DNA of 64,000 bases from Metarhizium brunneum (GCF_013426205.1 NC_089425.1:3968001-4032000); one strand, 5' to 3'. Counted from the first letter of the stretch, positions 21,704-35,610 are shown. Made by a program: numbers and translations. The notes: generated by a model not told the origin, from the sequence alone.

Positions 21704-24700
21704 CTAGCTGGGACCAAGCAAAAATTCTCCAATCAAATTCCCCATCTCTACCATCTTAGGTCCCGGGTTCATCATAGAAAAGTGATTGACGTCCTCAACC
21801 ACGCCCACAGCCAGATTCTGCTGCCCAACCAAAGTCTTCCACCCCTCGGCCGAGAAGTCAACACGATTATACAACAACCACAACATCTCACGCGCATCAT
21901 CCGGCTTCGTATCCATCCTCGGCCCATCGGGGTCCTTGCAAATCCCGTCCCTCGCATACACAATCAGACACTTGGGCGCATCCTCCGCCTCCAGCCGCCG
22001 CGGCCTATACGACTTCAAAAGATTAACCATGGCGTCGAAATGCCGGAGCACCCACGCCGGCGCCTTGCCCTTGCCGGCCCCGAGGATCCCCAGCTCATCC
22101 AAGAAGTGAAACATGCGAGGCGGCGGGTTCTGCAGCCCAATGGGATTCGGAGCGTCCAGCAGCACCATTTTCTGCACCGCGACGCCGGCCTCACCCAGCT
22201 GCCGCACTGCCTCGAGCGCGAGGATGCCTCCGGCCGACCAGCCGCCGAGGGCTAAACCGACAGAGCTGTTGCCAGACCCGGGCCGGCCGTGCCGGTGGCT
22301 GTCGAGAATGCGACCAACTTCAACGAGGTGCTTGGCCACCATTGTGTCCAGGGTGACGCCTAGACGGAGGATTTCCTCGCCGTTCGTGCGCCAGGGGCAG
22401 TTGAGGGCGTAGACGGCAATGTCCCTCCGGATCTTGGGAGCCAGGGCGCCGTACGACGCCGCAGAGCCAGAGCCGTCGGGGAACAGGACCAAGATCATTC
22501 TCGCCGTGGACGGCGACCCGCTGACCAGTATAGACGTCGCGTGCGGCGGTGACGCGACGATATTCTGGCCCGACTGCCACGTAATGCTGCGCAGGTCCGA
22601 CTCGAGACGATGGCTGGATGGAGTCGTCTCGTTGGCCTCTGTCGCTCCGTTCGACGCCGCTCCGGTTCCGCAGAGGGCCTTTTGGAGAGAGTAGAAGGAG
22701 GGGTGCGTGTCGAAAAAGTCTGATTCGAGGTCGAGCTGCAGCTCTTCCCGGACGCGGCTGAGGATGGTGAGTGACGACAGAGAGTCTATCCCGAGCTCCT
22801 GAAAGTCCTGGCTGCTGGAGAGCTCCTGCACCGATATCCCAACTTCTTCTGCGATAATGGCACACACTCTATTGAGAGTCGTGTCCGGGCCGATGTCGTC
22901 ATCGGGCTTTTGGGCGGCAAGTGTGCCAGACCCTTTGTCGCTGGTTTGAGGCGTGTGCTGTCCGTTGCTGGACTCGCAGGCCACGGCGTCGTCTGGGAGC
23001 TGGTCCGCGCCGAGGAAGGCTTTCAGCTCGCCCAGGGTGCTGTAATGGGTGAAGATGGACGAGTCCATGTCCAGGCCGAGCTCCTCTCGTATCCGGCCCG
23101 TAATGGTAAGAGAGAGAAGAGAGTCCACGCCGTAGTCGGCAAAGACCAAATCATCTGTCAGGATCTCCATAGAAAGTCCAACCTCTTCGGATAATATGGC
23201 CAGAATTCTACCCATCGTACCGGTCTGAGGGGAACTAGGTTGACGCTGGGCCCGAGTTGGGATATCCAAGGGCCGTCGCTCGGTATCTTTTGCAGACGCC
23301 GCCATCCCTTGGGGAGCAGCGGCCACGGGATGAGGTGTGTTGATGGCTTCCGCACCCCGTCGAGGAGGCAGCACCTTGTTCAACAGGCTGCGAGACATTC
23401 CAAGAAACTATAGTAGTCAGTACAACCATGTCGTGTGTCTAGAGGGCCATGGTACTCACCGTCATTCCCCCAAACACGGCAATAATCACCCCGTCTTCTA
23501 TTATATACAGATCCCCGCGGTACTTTGTCTTCTCGACATGCTGCATGCGTATGTACGTTCGGTACACGGCGTCCTTTCGAAATGGCTTCGCACACCTCAT
23601 CGACCTCCAACCATGGTTAATAAACACCTCGTCCTTGCCCGTGAAGTCGTGGCCATTCATGAGAAACCCCGTCAGTTGGCCAAAGCTATCGATCCACATT
23701 GGATTGCAGTCAAAGTCTCCCTTTTCCGCCTGCAGCCTCACCTTGGCCGCGGCCTCTCTGTCGCCGCTGTTGAGAATGACTTCCTGCAACCCTTTAAACG
23801 AGGGGCTGTAGTCGACGAGCGAAGAAAAGAGCTTGTACACGATGCCCCTGGAGAGGAGGCTGTCGGTCCCTTGTTCCGCTCTCTCTTCGAGCCAATGCAC
23901 GCTCCTGTCAATCAAATAATAGGTGCGCTCCCACTCTTCGAGCCACGAATTTGGATCGGCGAAACGAAGAAGGCAGCGGGCGTGGTCGACAGTCTTGTTT
24001 CCCGCACTGTCGACAGAGTATATAGACATGCTTGCCGTGTGGGTGCTCTTGTCGTGAACGACCTCTGCTCTAAAGAGGGTTTGTTTATTCTCGTCTTTGA
24101 GAATCAGTGGCTTGTCGACAGACATGTCCTGGATTTCCGTGCTGTATCCCTGGAGATCGGGCCTATACTTTTCGAGTAGTTGACGGCCCAGCGTCATTCC
24201 GATTTCAGCATACAGCGACTGCGGTCGGGAAGTCAAGCATGTCAGCAACATTCTACAGATTAATAAAACACAAAGAGTGGAAATGTTCAGAGACGTACCG
24301 AAGTGCAGAGCATCTCGCCATTCACCTTGTGCCCCTGAGCGACGTCAGCCAGCCGAGCACTCCCAAAGTCGGACTGCACCACAATGGTAACCAAAGATCC
24401 GGGCCCGTCCGTCTGCCGAATGATTTTCTGGACAGAACTCGTCAAACCATCCGGGGCCTGGAGCGCCGTCGCTTCGGCCATGGCGGCCGGCTCATCACCC
24501 TTTGTCAAGGTCCAGTTGTGAACATACTGGATCCAATAGTTCTTATTGTCCCAGGAATAACTCGGCAGCGGAAGCACCTCCTGGCAGGACGCAAAGTCGC
24601 GGTGCAGCTCGTCCCAGTTGATCTTCAGGCCAGCCTGATACAGCGCAGCAAGCGTGTCGGCCAACACCTTCCAGCCGTCGTCCTTGCGATGCAGCGACGC

Positions 24701-27700
24701 CAACGTCACCGCGTCCGGGCCCATGTTGGATTTCAAAAGAGCCGAACACACGGGGTGAGGTCCAATCTCTACAAAGACCGTCCCGGCATGTATCAAGTTG
24801 GCGTCCCTTGCAGCCTGAACCGCAGCAGCAAAGTTGACAGGTTCTCGACAGTGCCTCTTGAGATATCCCGGTCCGAAAACACCCGTCGTCTCAGGATGAA
24901 CGACCTCGCCCAGGAGCGTAGATATCACGGGTATAGTCTGCGTTTGGAACGGCACCCCCCGTGCCGCGTCGCAGAATTCACCAAGGATCGGCTCTACCTG
25001 CGTCGAGTGGAAGGCAAACGGGACGCTGACCTTGACCGCCTTGATGTCTTGTTTGGCAAGTTCCCTTTCAAGCTCTTCCACGTCTGCGACCCGGCCGCCT
25101 ATGACGACGTCCTGAGGGCCGTTAAGGCAAGTCACCTCGTGAATGGCCGGGTCGAGCAAGGCATTCACCCGGGCCAGGGGCGCCCTGACGGCAAGCATCG
25201 CGTGGCTCCCGGCGCTGCATTTCTCCTGAAGCATCCGTGCTCTGATGCCAGTCAGGTAGATTGTGTCGCTGACGGAGAGCACGCCCGCCGCCTGCAGCGC
25301 GGCGTACTCGCCCAGGCTGTGGCCGATGCAAAAGTCTGGCGTGACGCCTAGGGATTTCCAAAACGACACCAGACTCATCTGTAGGCAGGTGGTGGCGAGC
25401 TGGACAACGAGCGGTTCGAGACTGTTCATGTCGACGTCTTGCTTGAAGATTTCCAGTATAGACGGAAAGCCCTGGCTGAGACAAATCTGATTACAGGCCA
25501 AGATTTGCGTGCGGAACGTGTGATTGTTTTGGAACAGATGCCGGCCCATGCCGGCGTACTGTGCTCCCTGTCCTGAAAAGACAAAGCCTATGTTCTTCTG
25601 GCTTTTGCGTGGTTTGGGCATCTCGTCACGGAGAAGAACAGACTCGATACCTTGGAGCAATTGGTCCCCGGACGAAGCGGTCATGGCAGCCCGGAACGGG
25701 TAGTGTATCCTCCGTGCCGTGGTTGTGTAGGACAACTTGGAGAGCGAATCCAAGTCGTGTATATTGTCTTGTACGAAATCCCTGAGCCTTTTCAAGTTAT
25801 TCGCCAGTGATGTGGCGGACTTTGCCGACACGGCAACGACGTGAGTCGATCGCGGATCTTTGGTCTCGGGGTGCTCGCCGGCAGGGGCGTCTTCCAGCAA
25901 CAGAGCCGAGTTGCCTCCCGCCGCGGAAAAGTTGTTGATAAACACCCGTCGCTTGCCGGAGCCCGCGTGAGGCCTATTCCACGCAACCGGCTGCGAGGCA
26001 ATAAATACGTTGCGTTCACGGAGGTCGGTTGGGAACCGGTGGTTGATTCGGCCCTTGATCCCGCAGTGAGGAGGAATCATGTTATGCTTCATCATTAACA
26101 AAACTTTAATCAGAGACGTGACGCCAGACGCGGATTCGCCATGTCCGACATTAGATTTCGCTGAGCCCAGATGTAAAGTCTGGTTTGACAGGCGGCCGGA
26201 ATCAGGGGCGAATGTGCGCAGGACAGAACTCATCTCGGTGGCATCTCCCGCCTGGGTGCCCGTCCCGTGCATTTCAATGTAGCTGACATCGTGAGGATTG
26301 ATGCCCGTTTCCCTCAGCAGCTTAGAGAAGATGCGCTCTTGGGCGCCGGCGTGAGGCCTCGTTATGGAGACTGCTTCCGCCGAGTGATTTGTGTAGGCGC
26401 TGTTGAGGACGGCGAGGATCGGATCCTTGTCCATGACGGCGTCCTCGAGCCGCTTGAGAACGACGGTTCCCACGCCGTCGGCCCTGCAGTATCCATCTGC
26501 ATCGTCGTCGAATGTCTTGCAGTTGCCTGACCTGGGTTAGTCCCACGAGTCACTCCGACTAAAACATCAATGTGCCACGCTGCTTACCGGTCGTCGACAA
26601 AAAGTGTCCGCGATCCAAACCCGCAAAAATGTCCGGGTTGGTGAGAACATTCACGCCGCCCGCAACCGCCGTATCACAGTCACCCCTCCACAGAGAATTA
26701 CACGCCACATGGATGGCCGCCAGGCTGGACGAGCAAGCCGTATCGACAGTAATGCTAGGTCCGCTGAATTTAAAGTGGTAATTAATGCGGCCAGGAGTAA
26801 ACGCCCGGATACCGCCTTGAGTAAACTGTCAGAACATTGAACCTCACTGAACCATCGTCATGACAAGGGAGTCGGGCATACCAGGAATAAAGTACGTGTC
26901 GATATTCTGCCCGCTATTAATCTCCCTCCAGTCGTCACTCACCATGCCGTAAAAGACGCCCACCCTATCGCGCTGCGTCGACTGCGTCCTGTCGGGAACC
27001 ACGCCGGCCATTTCAAGCGCCTCGTACGCAGTTTGCAGAGCCAGCCGCTGTGCCGGGTCCGACTGCTCGGCCTCCTTGGGCGATATGCTGAAGAACTTGG
27101 CGTCAAAGAGCCCGGGCTGGTTTATCCAACACCCACCCAGCACCTTGCTCGTGTTTTTGCGCCGTCCAGTCTCGTCATGGTGCGCGTGGGCGTCGAATCG
27201 GTCCGGGGGAACCGGCCGATACGCGTCGACGCCTTGCTCGAGAAGACTCCAGAAGGAATCCAGGTCGGCGGCCTCTGGGAACCGCCCCGACATGCCAATG
27301 ATGGCGATTTTGGAGTCGTGGGTTTTGGCGGACGTTGCTCGGCTTGCACTTCCCGCAAGCGCCGCCGCGTCCATGATTTCATTGTCCACGCTGCCCGTGT
27401 TTCCTGCGGCCTTGGCCGTGGCGGCAACCAAGCCTGTGGCCGCATTTGTGGCGATCGGGGTCATGGAAAAGTCTTGGTTCGGGGATGATCTGAAAATGTC
27501 CTTGATATGGCCCACCAGTGCTGGCAAGTCGAGCCGATGCAAGAGAATGTCCCGTAACGCGGCTCGAATCAAGTCGGCCAAAGTCTGTGAAGCCATCACT
27601 CCGCTGCCGCTGGAGATTATAGGAGCTTGCTGTGATAGTTTCGGAATGGGGTGTAGACTCTCAATAATGGTTTCGACATCGATGTCCCCAAAAATGTGCG

Positions 27701-28554
27701 GTCCGTGATATGGAGCCCAGATCGGGATAGGGATTGGTTTGTGGAAAGTTGTATTTTCTCGCCAAAACTGATGCAGTTGGCTTGGAGGTCCACTGACGGT
27801 AACTGAGTCTAAACCGATGGCGCTGATGTAGGGATGGCTCAAAGGAGAGGTATCCTGTGACCATGTGTTAACGTAATGTCTGGTTCTCTGTTCTTGCTCT
27901 TGACCACCACACCGTACCATGTCTTGTGCAAACTTTTCAAGTGCATCTTTTATCAAGTCGAGCCGCAGGGACTCGGTTGAGACAGCATACGACCAATGCG
28001 TGTGAGGTGCTGCTCTATTGCTGGTGAGCAGAGCCGCCTGATGGGCACGCAGGCCTACTCTCAAGGCGGCTCGGATGGCAACGATGCCAGCCACTATTAC
28101 ATCTCCTATAGAGCGGGAGCAACTGACTGCTGCGGCGGCCAACGAGCCCACGCACATTCCCGTGACGTGGATATTCTGCCCATTGGGATAGGCGCATCCT
28201 GCGTTGCCATATTTGCTGAGCTTGTCAGTACAGCTGTTCTCATGACGGGACTTGATGTTGCGACACGTACTAGATGAAACAGGCCAAATGATACACGGTG
28301 GACAGTATGCTATCAATTACAACATTTCTCTCTCCCTTTTTATGCAGTGTTAGAATGTCTTGGACGCTGCCAATCAATGGCAGTGTTTCCCGATCCGTGC
28401 TGGGCAGACGACTCAGCTCTTGTCTCAACGCCAAGTTGGCATGATCAACAAAGTAGACCAATGATGGGTTCGTCTTGTCCAGCAAGAGCTGTTGGAGCCC
28501 AGTAGCAAAGCCACCGGTTTGGTCCCCGAAGAGGAAGACTCTGTGAGGCTGCAT
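21704..28554 (-). CDS. Non-reducing polyketide synthase, SAT-KS-MAT-PT-ACP-ACP-TE (melanin/pigment type)
   Basis: Six exons, complement(21,704-23,407, 23,460-24,218, 24,299-26,526, 26,588-26,815, 26,882-28,215, 28,271-28,554); all five introns (52-80 bp) are GT-AG and in phase, giving 2178 residues. SAT: GMCVG with Cys116 and PYHGPH. KS: from about residue 396, DTACSSS with Cys567, EMHGTGT His702 and SNVGH His744. [15 protein letters not shown] and GHSLG Ser1019. PT: catalytic His1348 in QGHKVNG and Asp1535 in MWIDSFG. Two ACPs: GVDSL Ser1707 and GIDSL Ser1820. C-terminal TE: GWSAG Ser2002, His2153. This is the architecture of conidial-pigment/DHN-melanin synthases (wA, albA and PKS1 types). 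Every catalytic residue is present. With the neighbouring reductase and dehydratase the likely product is tetrahydroxynaphthalene or a heptaketide precursor shortened to it. ATG 28,554 is the only start that keeps the SAT N-terminus. Confidence 0.95.
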
Positions 28555-30548
28555 GTCGCAAGGTTTAGAGAAGTGCAAAAAGAATGAGGAAAGATGGCCT
28601 ATTCACACCAACCATCAAGGCAAAAGTTGCATGTTATAGTCGTCATCTCGTCAGCACTTGTCGTATTCTGCGTGTCAAACGGCCAGCGCCCCATCCGGCC
28701 GTGACGGTGTATACCAGACGGAGCCAACCCTGTCGATTCTCTTCTACGACTATAGCTAAGCACGCCTATGACGGCAACTCTAGCGGCCGGCACACCGCAA
28801 CACTGGGTCCTTTGCCTTCAGTCGTATGCTCACCGGGCGTGAAACCAGTGCAGGAGGTGGTTTTGGAGGCGGTCTTGGGCTCATGTTGCTCAGCCTTGCC
28901 AACGGGAGCACTACCAACCAACGGAGGAGGCGGTTGGATCAGGTTAGTCCACGACAGGTCTGACACGGTGAGGCGAAACTGATTATGTAGGCAGTCTGCT
29001 CGTCGTGGATGCGGGCATGGCAGCCGTTTTCTGCGCCGACCTGAAACTTTGCTGTCGCGTTGTTTGTATACGAAGCACCGTGACGTGGAAAGTTCGTATA
29101 AGCGCCGCGAAATCTGCGCCCCACGCACTAGATCCGAACTTGCAAGGTAAGTAGGTCTAAGCACCGTACGTGCAGCTCCCTTGATAAATATCAACAAAAG
29201 CCAAGTCTACCGCATCCCGTCTTGGTGCGATTGCGGCTCGTGAAGCCGTCTTTTCACCTGTCAGCCCGTGTTGCCGGCTATACTTGGTGTAGGGCACTCG
29301 GGCTCTGTCAGGGTTCTGCGTGATTGGCCATGTTATGTTACGAGAATAAAACAGCTGCCTCGTCATCTCCAGGTTCCTGTTTTCTCATGAGTTTCAGATA
29401 GACGGACGATATGAGGGCATCCACCAACCATCCGTCAAGACTGTTGTACCAACATGCATACAGAGTTGGCTTCCGTGGATCAATAGCCAACGTCCGAAAC
29501 ACCCCGATGACGTTGCATCGTCTCGCCGGTTGCATAATCCACTTGCGGTTAACGGCTTAGGGCCGAGGCGCAACTACCCGAAGTCACAACCCAGGGCGTG
29601 CCCGGACAGGGAGTGTATGTAGGTCTTGGTCGCTTGCATCTAGATTGAACAAATACATTGAGTTGAAGATGGACTCTCCATCAGGGAGGTTCTCATCAAC
29701 AGTAGAAGCACGTTCCAAGGTCGAGCAATGGAGAACATTGTTACGTAATGTTAAGTAACATATTTGACAGGCCCCACATCGGATAAGATTCAACATTGAA
29801 GATAACGAATAACAAATGCAAGAGTCGTCCCATCAACTACGACGGATTCAGAACTGTGCATTTGCCCACAAGGGCCAACAAGGCAAACAGCCGAAATGAA
29901 ACAGAGGGTTTTGAACTGACTATATTCAGTCTCAGACCGCCAAGAGTACAGGCCCAAATTCGTGGGCCAATATGATGTCATAGCCATACCCTAGACTACG
30001 GTGCGAATACCATAAATGGGCAAACGGATCGGGCTCTCTAGAATATTACTATGCATAATGGCTGGCATTGGACATGTGTGTACTTGTCTTGAAAGGGATT
30101 TCCAAACCAATAATCCATAGCTGGGTTTCAGCTGGCGACAAAACCATGCAACCGCTCGTTACTTGGGGCTTCGATTTCAGGTGCAACGGCCACAGCCCAA
30201 AGAAAACAAAGTCTTTGAAACAAATGGCTTTCAGCCGTCACCAAACTCAATCTCGCCCGCTCTTTCCACAGCAACAGTCCCACCAGGCCTGGCTGTTCCC
30301 AGGTGTCCTCTGTTGACAGTGTTTCAACCATTGCAAGTATTGCCCGTGGGTACTCCGTGCACATCTCTATACCGTCGTAGGCAAAAGTTAAACGTTTATA
30401 AGTATCGTAATTTGGTCAATTCCAGCACTTGTTTTGTTTGTCTCCAAGTATGACTCTTTTACGGCGCTCCTCTCATTGTACAGTACAACCTTGATTCTTG
30501 TTACTATTTAATTTTAGTCCCTCGTTTCTTCCACAGTCGCTTATCAAC
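28555..30548. promoter_or_regulatory. Divergent promoter region of PKS and laccase
   Basis: About 2 kb separates the start codons of the minus-strand synthase and the plus-strand laccase. It contains only unconvincing short frames, so it probably serves as the shared upstream region. On the laccase side TTATAAGTAT at about 30,395 is a possible TATA element. I cannot assign specific factor sites. Confidence 0.5.
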
Positions 30549-32574
30549 ATGTATATACCCCTTGCCAAGGCAGCGACACTCCCGCTGCTCTTGCTTTCGC
30601 CACTGCAAGGCGTGCTGGGCGAGTGCTCGTCCTTTGAGACAGCCGTTACAGTAACTGTGACTGCCAAAACAACTACTGCAACAACAAATGCAACGACTAC
30701 CACGACTAGCCAAACTACAAGGTCTACCTCGGCATCTGCTACAACCACGGCACCAACTCCAGATGTCACGCCTACGTATCCTCGCCTGCCCATGTTCCTC
30801 CCGGACGGGTCGTCCACAAATTCCTCGGGCGTGCCCTGGGGTGACATGAATCTCATGACCAACAATTATCTGGAAAATCCCAAGACTGGTGTCGTCAGGT
30901 CCTACGAGTTTACAGTAAGCCGGGGCCTCGCCTCCGCCGATGGCCATCCCACTGGCGTCATCTTGGTCAACGGCCAGTTCCCCGGACCGCTCATTGAGGC
31001 CAACTGGGGAGATACCATTCAAGTCACGGTGCACAATAACATTTTCGGTCCGGAAGAGGGAGTATCCTTCCATTGGCACGGCCTACCACAGAGAAATAAG
31101 CCCTGGGAAGACGGCGTTCCAGCCGTCACGCAATGTCCCATAACCTCTGGAAAATCCTTCACTTATTCTTTTGAAGCAGAGTTCTACGGCACATCATGGT
31201 ACCACTCCCATTACTCTGCACAGTACTCGGGAGGACTCTCCGGCCCCATGGTCATATACGGCCCAGCAGCAAAGGAATACGATGTTGACATTGGTCCTAT
31301 TATGCTCTCGGATTGGTATCACAAGCCGTACTTTACTCTAGTGGAAGAGACCATGGCCCCCAAAGCTGCCCCAGAGGCCCCGCGCTCTGACAATAATCTC
31401 ATCAACGGCAGAAATTCCCAAGACTGCACAGGCAACACCAACAGCAGCCAGACTGCGTGCGGCAACATGTTCAAGCTTAGTCGCGGCAAAGTCCATCGCC
31501 TGCGCCTCATCAACTCTGGCAGCGAGTCAATCGAAAAGTTCTCCATTGACGGCCACGTCATGGAAGTCATCGCCAATGACTTTGTCCCGGTGAAGCCATA
31601 CAAAACCGAGGTCGTGACACTCGGCATCGGCCAGCGCAGCGACGTCCTCGTCACCGCAGACGGCAAGGACAGCGCGTACTGGATGCGTAGCACAATTCCC
31701 GCCGCCGCGTGCGGTTTGAACGCAAGCCAGCTCCTAGCCACTGCCGTGGTCTACTACGACGATCTAAACACCACAGCGGTGCCGCAGTCCCAGCCGTGGA
31801 ACGTCACCGACCCGCAGCCTTGCCTGAATGATTTGACTAACAGTCAGCCCATTTTGGCACTGGATCCCCCGCAGCCGGACTTGTTGTACAAGATGGAGGT
31901 GCAGGCGTTCCAAAACGAGAGTAAAATATGGCTCTTTTCGTTTGACGGCCAGGCCTTTAGAGGCAACTACAACAAGCCTACACTGCAGTCGGCCGCGATG
32001 GGAAATTCCTCTTTTGAAAAGGAGTGGAATGTGAAAAACACAAATAACGCAAAAGCCGTCAGGGTATATGTACACAATGCGACCCCGTTGCCGTGAGTCT
32101 CGTGTCCCAGCGCTTTGCGGGCCTTTCAACGCATACTAACGTTAATTCAGTCATCCGCTGCATCTCCACGGCTTTGACAGCTACATTCTGCGCCAAGGAG
32201 ACGGAGAGTGGGACGGTGTCACGATTGACTTTCCCAAGAATCCTCCCCGTCGGGATGTCGTCATGGTACGCGCATTGGGCCACGTCGTTATACAGTTTGA
32301 CGCGGCCAACAATCCAGGTTAGCCTTTTGACCATGTCGAGACGTTGGACGATTCTGAAGCTAACCGCCATTGGTGTCTAGGACTTTGGCCTTTCCACTGT
32401 CATGTCGCCTGGCATGCCTCGGCCGGCTTCTTTTCCCAGTTTCTGGTGGGAAATGACGCCTTGCAGAAGATGAATACCCAGAAGACGGTGTTGCAGGTGC
32501 TTAATGAGACGTGCCTCCCCTGGGGGGAGTGGACGCTTACAAATATCCCTAATCAAATTGATAGCGGGCTTTAA
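30549..32574 (+). CDS. Secreted multicopper oxidase (laccase) of the pigment cluster
   Basis: Three exons: 30,549-32,092, 32,151-32,317 and 32,381-32,574 (introns 58 and 63 bp, in phase), 634 residues. ATG 30,549 gives a signal peptide of about 24 residues. A Thr/Ser-rich stretch (about residues 31-75) follows, probably O-glycosylated and absent from many laccases. All four copper-binding motifs are present: HWHG (175-178), WYHSH (218-221), HPLHLHG (516-522) and HCHVAWH (576-582). The residue after HPLHLHG is Phe where many laccases have His; that position is not a copper ligand. Laccases in pigment clusters (abr2 or yA type) oxidise phenolic precursors into polymer in the cell wall. Divergent pairing with the synthase supports that role here. 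Confidence 0.93.
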
Positions 32575-34962
32575 TTGTCCAGAGGCCTTGCTATGTTATG
32601 CATGGGTTGGTTGGTCGCTGGCTACGGGGCGATGGTGTTTTAGTTGCACCGTCGACGCCTCTTTTTCCGTTCAGGCCTCTACTCGTTTCGTTGGAGAGTG
32701 GCTCTGGTGGGCTGGGTGTTCTATTCGGTCAACTGGTCCTTTTGATGGATCAGGTGGCAGAGTTGCACTGTTGCTGGCTAGATAGTCGTTGGCACACTTA
32801 GCTGCGGTATACCAGAGAATGACGTTGGCATCAACGCTCGGTCTTGGGCTTTGCTGAACATGTTGAATAGTGCTAGGCCGAGCTTACACTGCATTCGGTT
32901 GGGGCTAATTTCAACTTTTTTTGCCTGTGCCGTTGAGAACTGTATATCTGTTACAGGAAAGGCACGGCTGTTTAATATAATATGGGTTATCCAGCCTCGA
33001 GACCTTGATGAACCCAAATGCCTTTGATTTAAAGCGAATTATTAGCGGAATGCAAAGTCGATAGTAGCTATGGAATACCACCAGTTGACATTTTGCAACG
33101 TATCTCGTGGTGCGTTCGAGACCAATCATGTGAGACGATGGGAGGGGGGCATTCAACGGGCGAACTAAGCCAAGCGTTATCAAAAATGACGCAATAGACG
33201 GAAAACTGAAAGAGACTTGGAGATAAACATGGTCACGCTGTAGATTTTCGTTCGCATCTAGTAGCTGTCTTTACCACTCCAGCTCAGCATCTACTCTACT
33301 CTCGTGAGCCCGTGCCTGATCCTAACATGATGACTCCACCTGGTAGCAGGTAGGGCCTTGATTTGAGCCATGGTATCCGCATAGAAGTCAATGAGGACGC
33401 TGTTCCTTGAATATGTGTGACAAGATTGAAATCTCTTACACCTCTTGCGGGGCTTTCTGCCAGTAAACATCCCGAACAGGGCGCTACACCGTATTGACTA
33501 TTCTGATAGGAAAACTCAACTTGGATGACACCGCTTGTTGGCAGCTTCCATGGCAGGTCCGTGCTAATGCCGGTGGCTGCCGCCGCGCTGTTACAAAAAC
33601 AACAACAACAGCCCCCCTTCCAGTTTATCTGCCATGTTCCTAGCCGCCAAGCCCTGATAGATGCGTTTTAGACTTTGAGGCTTCAAATGTTGGAACAAGC
33701 TGGTAGTACTGCGCTATCCTCGCGTCGTAAGCGCTCAAGTATTCTTTGCGTGGCATCAGATACCAGTTGACGCTACAACACCGGTTCCGCCTCAGAGCAA
33801 ACGTGGACAACGCATGCGGAGATTTATATGGCCGCTCTCGTCCATGTCAGGTTTTGGCTTAGTGCCGGGATGCTTTGACATGAGCTAAACTGCAGATAAT
33901 GCTGACAACGGCATCTGTAGGGGTGACAATTGAGTTTGCACTAGGGCTGAACTAATGACGGCCAGGCACCGCCCTGCAGCATGCAAGTATTACATATAAC
34001 GCAGTGGCCTTTGTCCGCCTGAAACGGCACCGTGTAACTTTAATTGACAACTGCTTTGTTTGGGGTAGTCGATGAGATAATGCATTGCCTGGTGAGTTGG
34101 CCCTGCCACGATCAGCATGTAGCTCCTCCTGACGCGGGACAAGAACGATAAGCGAGACAAGATGCGTCCATTGATGGGGAAAAGGCGCAAGATGGGCCCG
34201 TGATGACTCAATAAACAGCCACAGCTGGCTGGCCTGCGCTCTCAAAACTTTGCATCACTCCTTCCATGCATCTTCTGACAAAAGACGTGGAGGCTTCTTG
34301 TCTCAACGACGCGCCAGTGACCCATTATTACCATGGCATCAGGCTAGCAAAACCAGTCAACCGCCAGGCGCATATTGAACGGCCGTGGTGCGTCTTTCAA
34401 CCCAAGATAAGGCAGAAAGTCCGCAAAACGCCAAAGAGGGAGTCAAAACGTAGCCCTACCGGTTTGATGGACAGGTCCAAGGCAGATGTGACGTATATTC
34501 GCCCTTGTTGGCCCACCGTTTTCGTATCCATCCCTGGCGAAGACGTGCGCAAACGTCGCCTTCCCCCCCGGAGAAGCTCCATGTCCTCTTGAAACGTTCC
34601 TGGATGGCTCGAAATCCGTATGGCTGGGGACGGACGGCAACACAGACGGTCTGTCAAACGCGGAACGGTGTGGTCGCTAGACAGCAAGGGGCGGAGCGCG
34701 TCTCCATGTCAGAAACGGATCGCACTGACTTTCGTACGCCTGCAGTTGTGGCTTGGGAGGCTGCCGACTTGCCGCACACCCCGCAAGCCGACTTTGAGCA
34801 CGGAACTACTCCATGTAAGTCGGCGACACACCGACGGTGGGTGTTGTCCCATGCCAAACACCACCCTACAAGGCTGCCTGGTATATGGGGTTGCCGTGAT
34901 CCGGCTCCCTCATCTGCCCGGCAAGGTGTATTCGAGTCTGTCGTGTCTTGTGCCTTCGCATC
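32575..34962. other. Spacer right of the laccase gene
   Basis: About 2.4 kb without a recognised gene. Overlapping frames at 34,266-34,993 on both strands look like chance. A short CAA-type run occurs at about 33,597-33,609. Confidence 0.4.
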
Positions 34963-35610
34963 ATGGATAGTTTTGAGATGCAGCAGCTGCTGACTCCTAG
35001 TTGTTCCCCGACCCCGGACAACATGAGCTGTTTTGTCGATGCGATTAAGTCTTTGCTTGACGAGAGTGACGTCACAACAATTCATACTCTCGCCCGACGC
35101 ATGAACCCGTTTAGAATCGACTTCCAGCGAGTAGTTACGGGGAACACGGTCGCCGTCAAACCAGTGCTGGTTCTGGAAAACGGAGAGCCTCCAGAGTAAG
35201 TCGTGTCCCTACTCACCATGTTAAAATGGCTATTTCTAGATCCTGACTGTGGTCCCATCTTGTTTCCTTGTTTTGCTTCTAGATTCAAGTCTTTAAATCA
35301 GACCTACCAGTCGTATCTGAGTCCTGACCTCAGCACCGTGTCGATATGCGGTACGAAGTCAGACTTTTCAATGACGAGCCAACACTCGACGGGAGAGGAA
35401 AATGTCCTTGTGCACGATAGCCCTCGAGGTATGGAGTCGACGGTGTCGCCCAATGCTACGGAAGATTGTTCTCTCATCGAATCCGAGACGGACATTCACT
35501 GTGTACGAGTTATGGAAAACCAATTGAGGAACAACTTCACCAAAGCGTCGTATGGAATAACGGAAATTCATGTTGGTTGCCAAACGTCCCATTTCACGAT
35601 GGAAAGCTGA
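34963..35610 (+). CDS. Hypothetical protein (possibly 5' part of the next gene)
   Basis: Two exons, 34,963-35,195 and 35,283-35,610, around an 87-bp intron with GTAAGT, a CTGAC branch point and CTAG. The result is 186 residues with PEFKSLN across the junction. I recognise no family and see no signal peptide or membrane segment. The TGA at 35,608 lies only 41 bases before the ATG of the next frame on the same strand, unusually tight for a fungal genome. A CTGAC branch motif at 35,605-35,609 and CCCAG at 35,639-35,643 could be the end of an intron fusing the two frames; a phase-compatible GTATGG donor lies at 35,429. Confidence 0.5.

Noticed and set aside
21599..25351. Several long plus-strand frames across the polyketide synthase
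   Set aside because: Antisense shadows of the GC-rich synthase exons; the minus strand carries all catalytic motifs in order.
28766..29197. Minus-strand 143-residue frame between synthase and laccase
   Set aside because: No motif, no ATG context or splice support, and it lies in the shared upstream region; probably chance.
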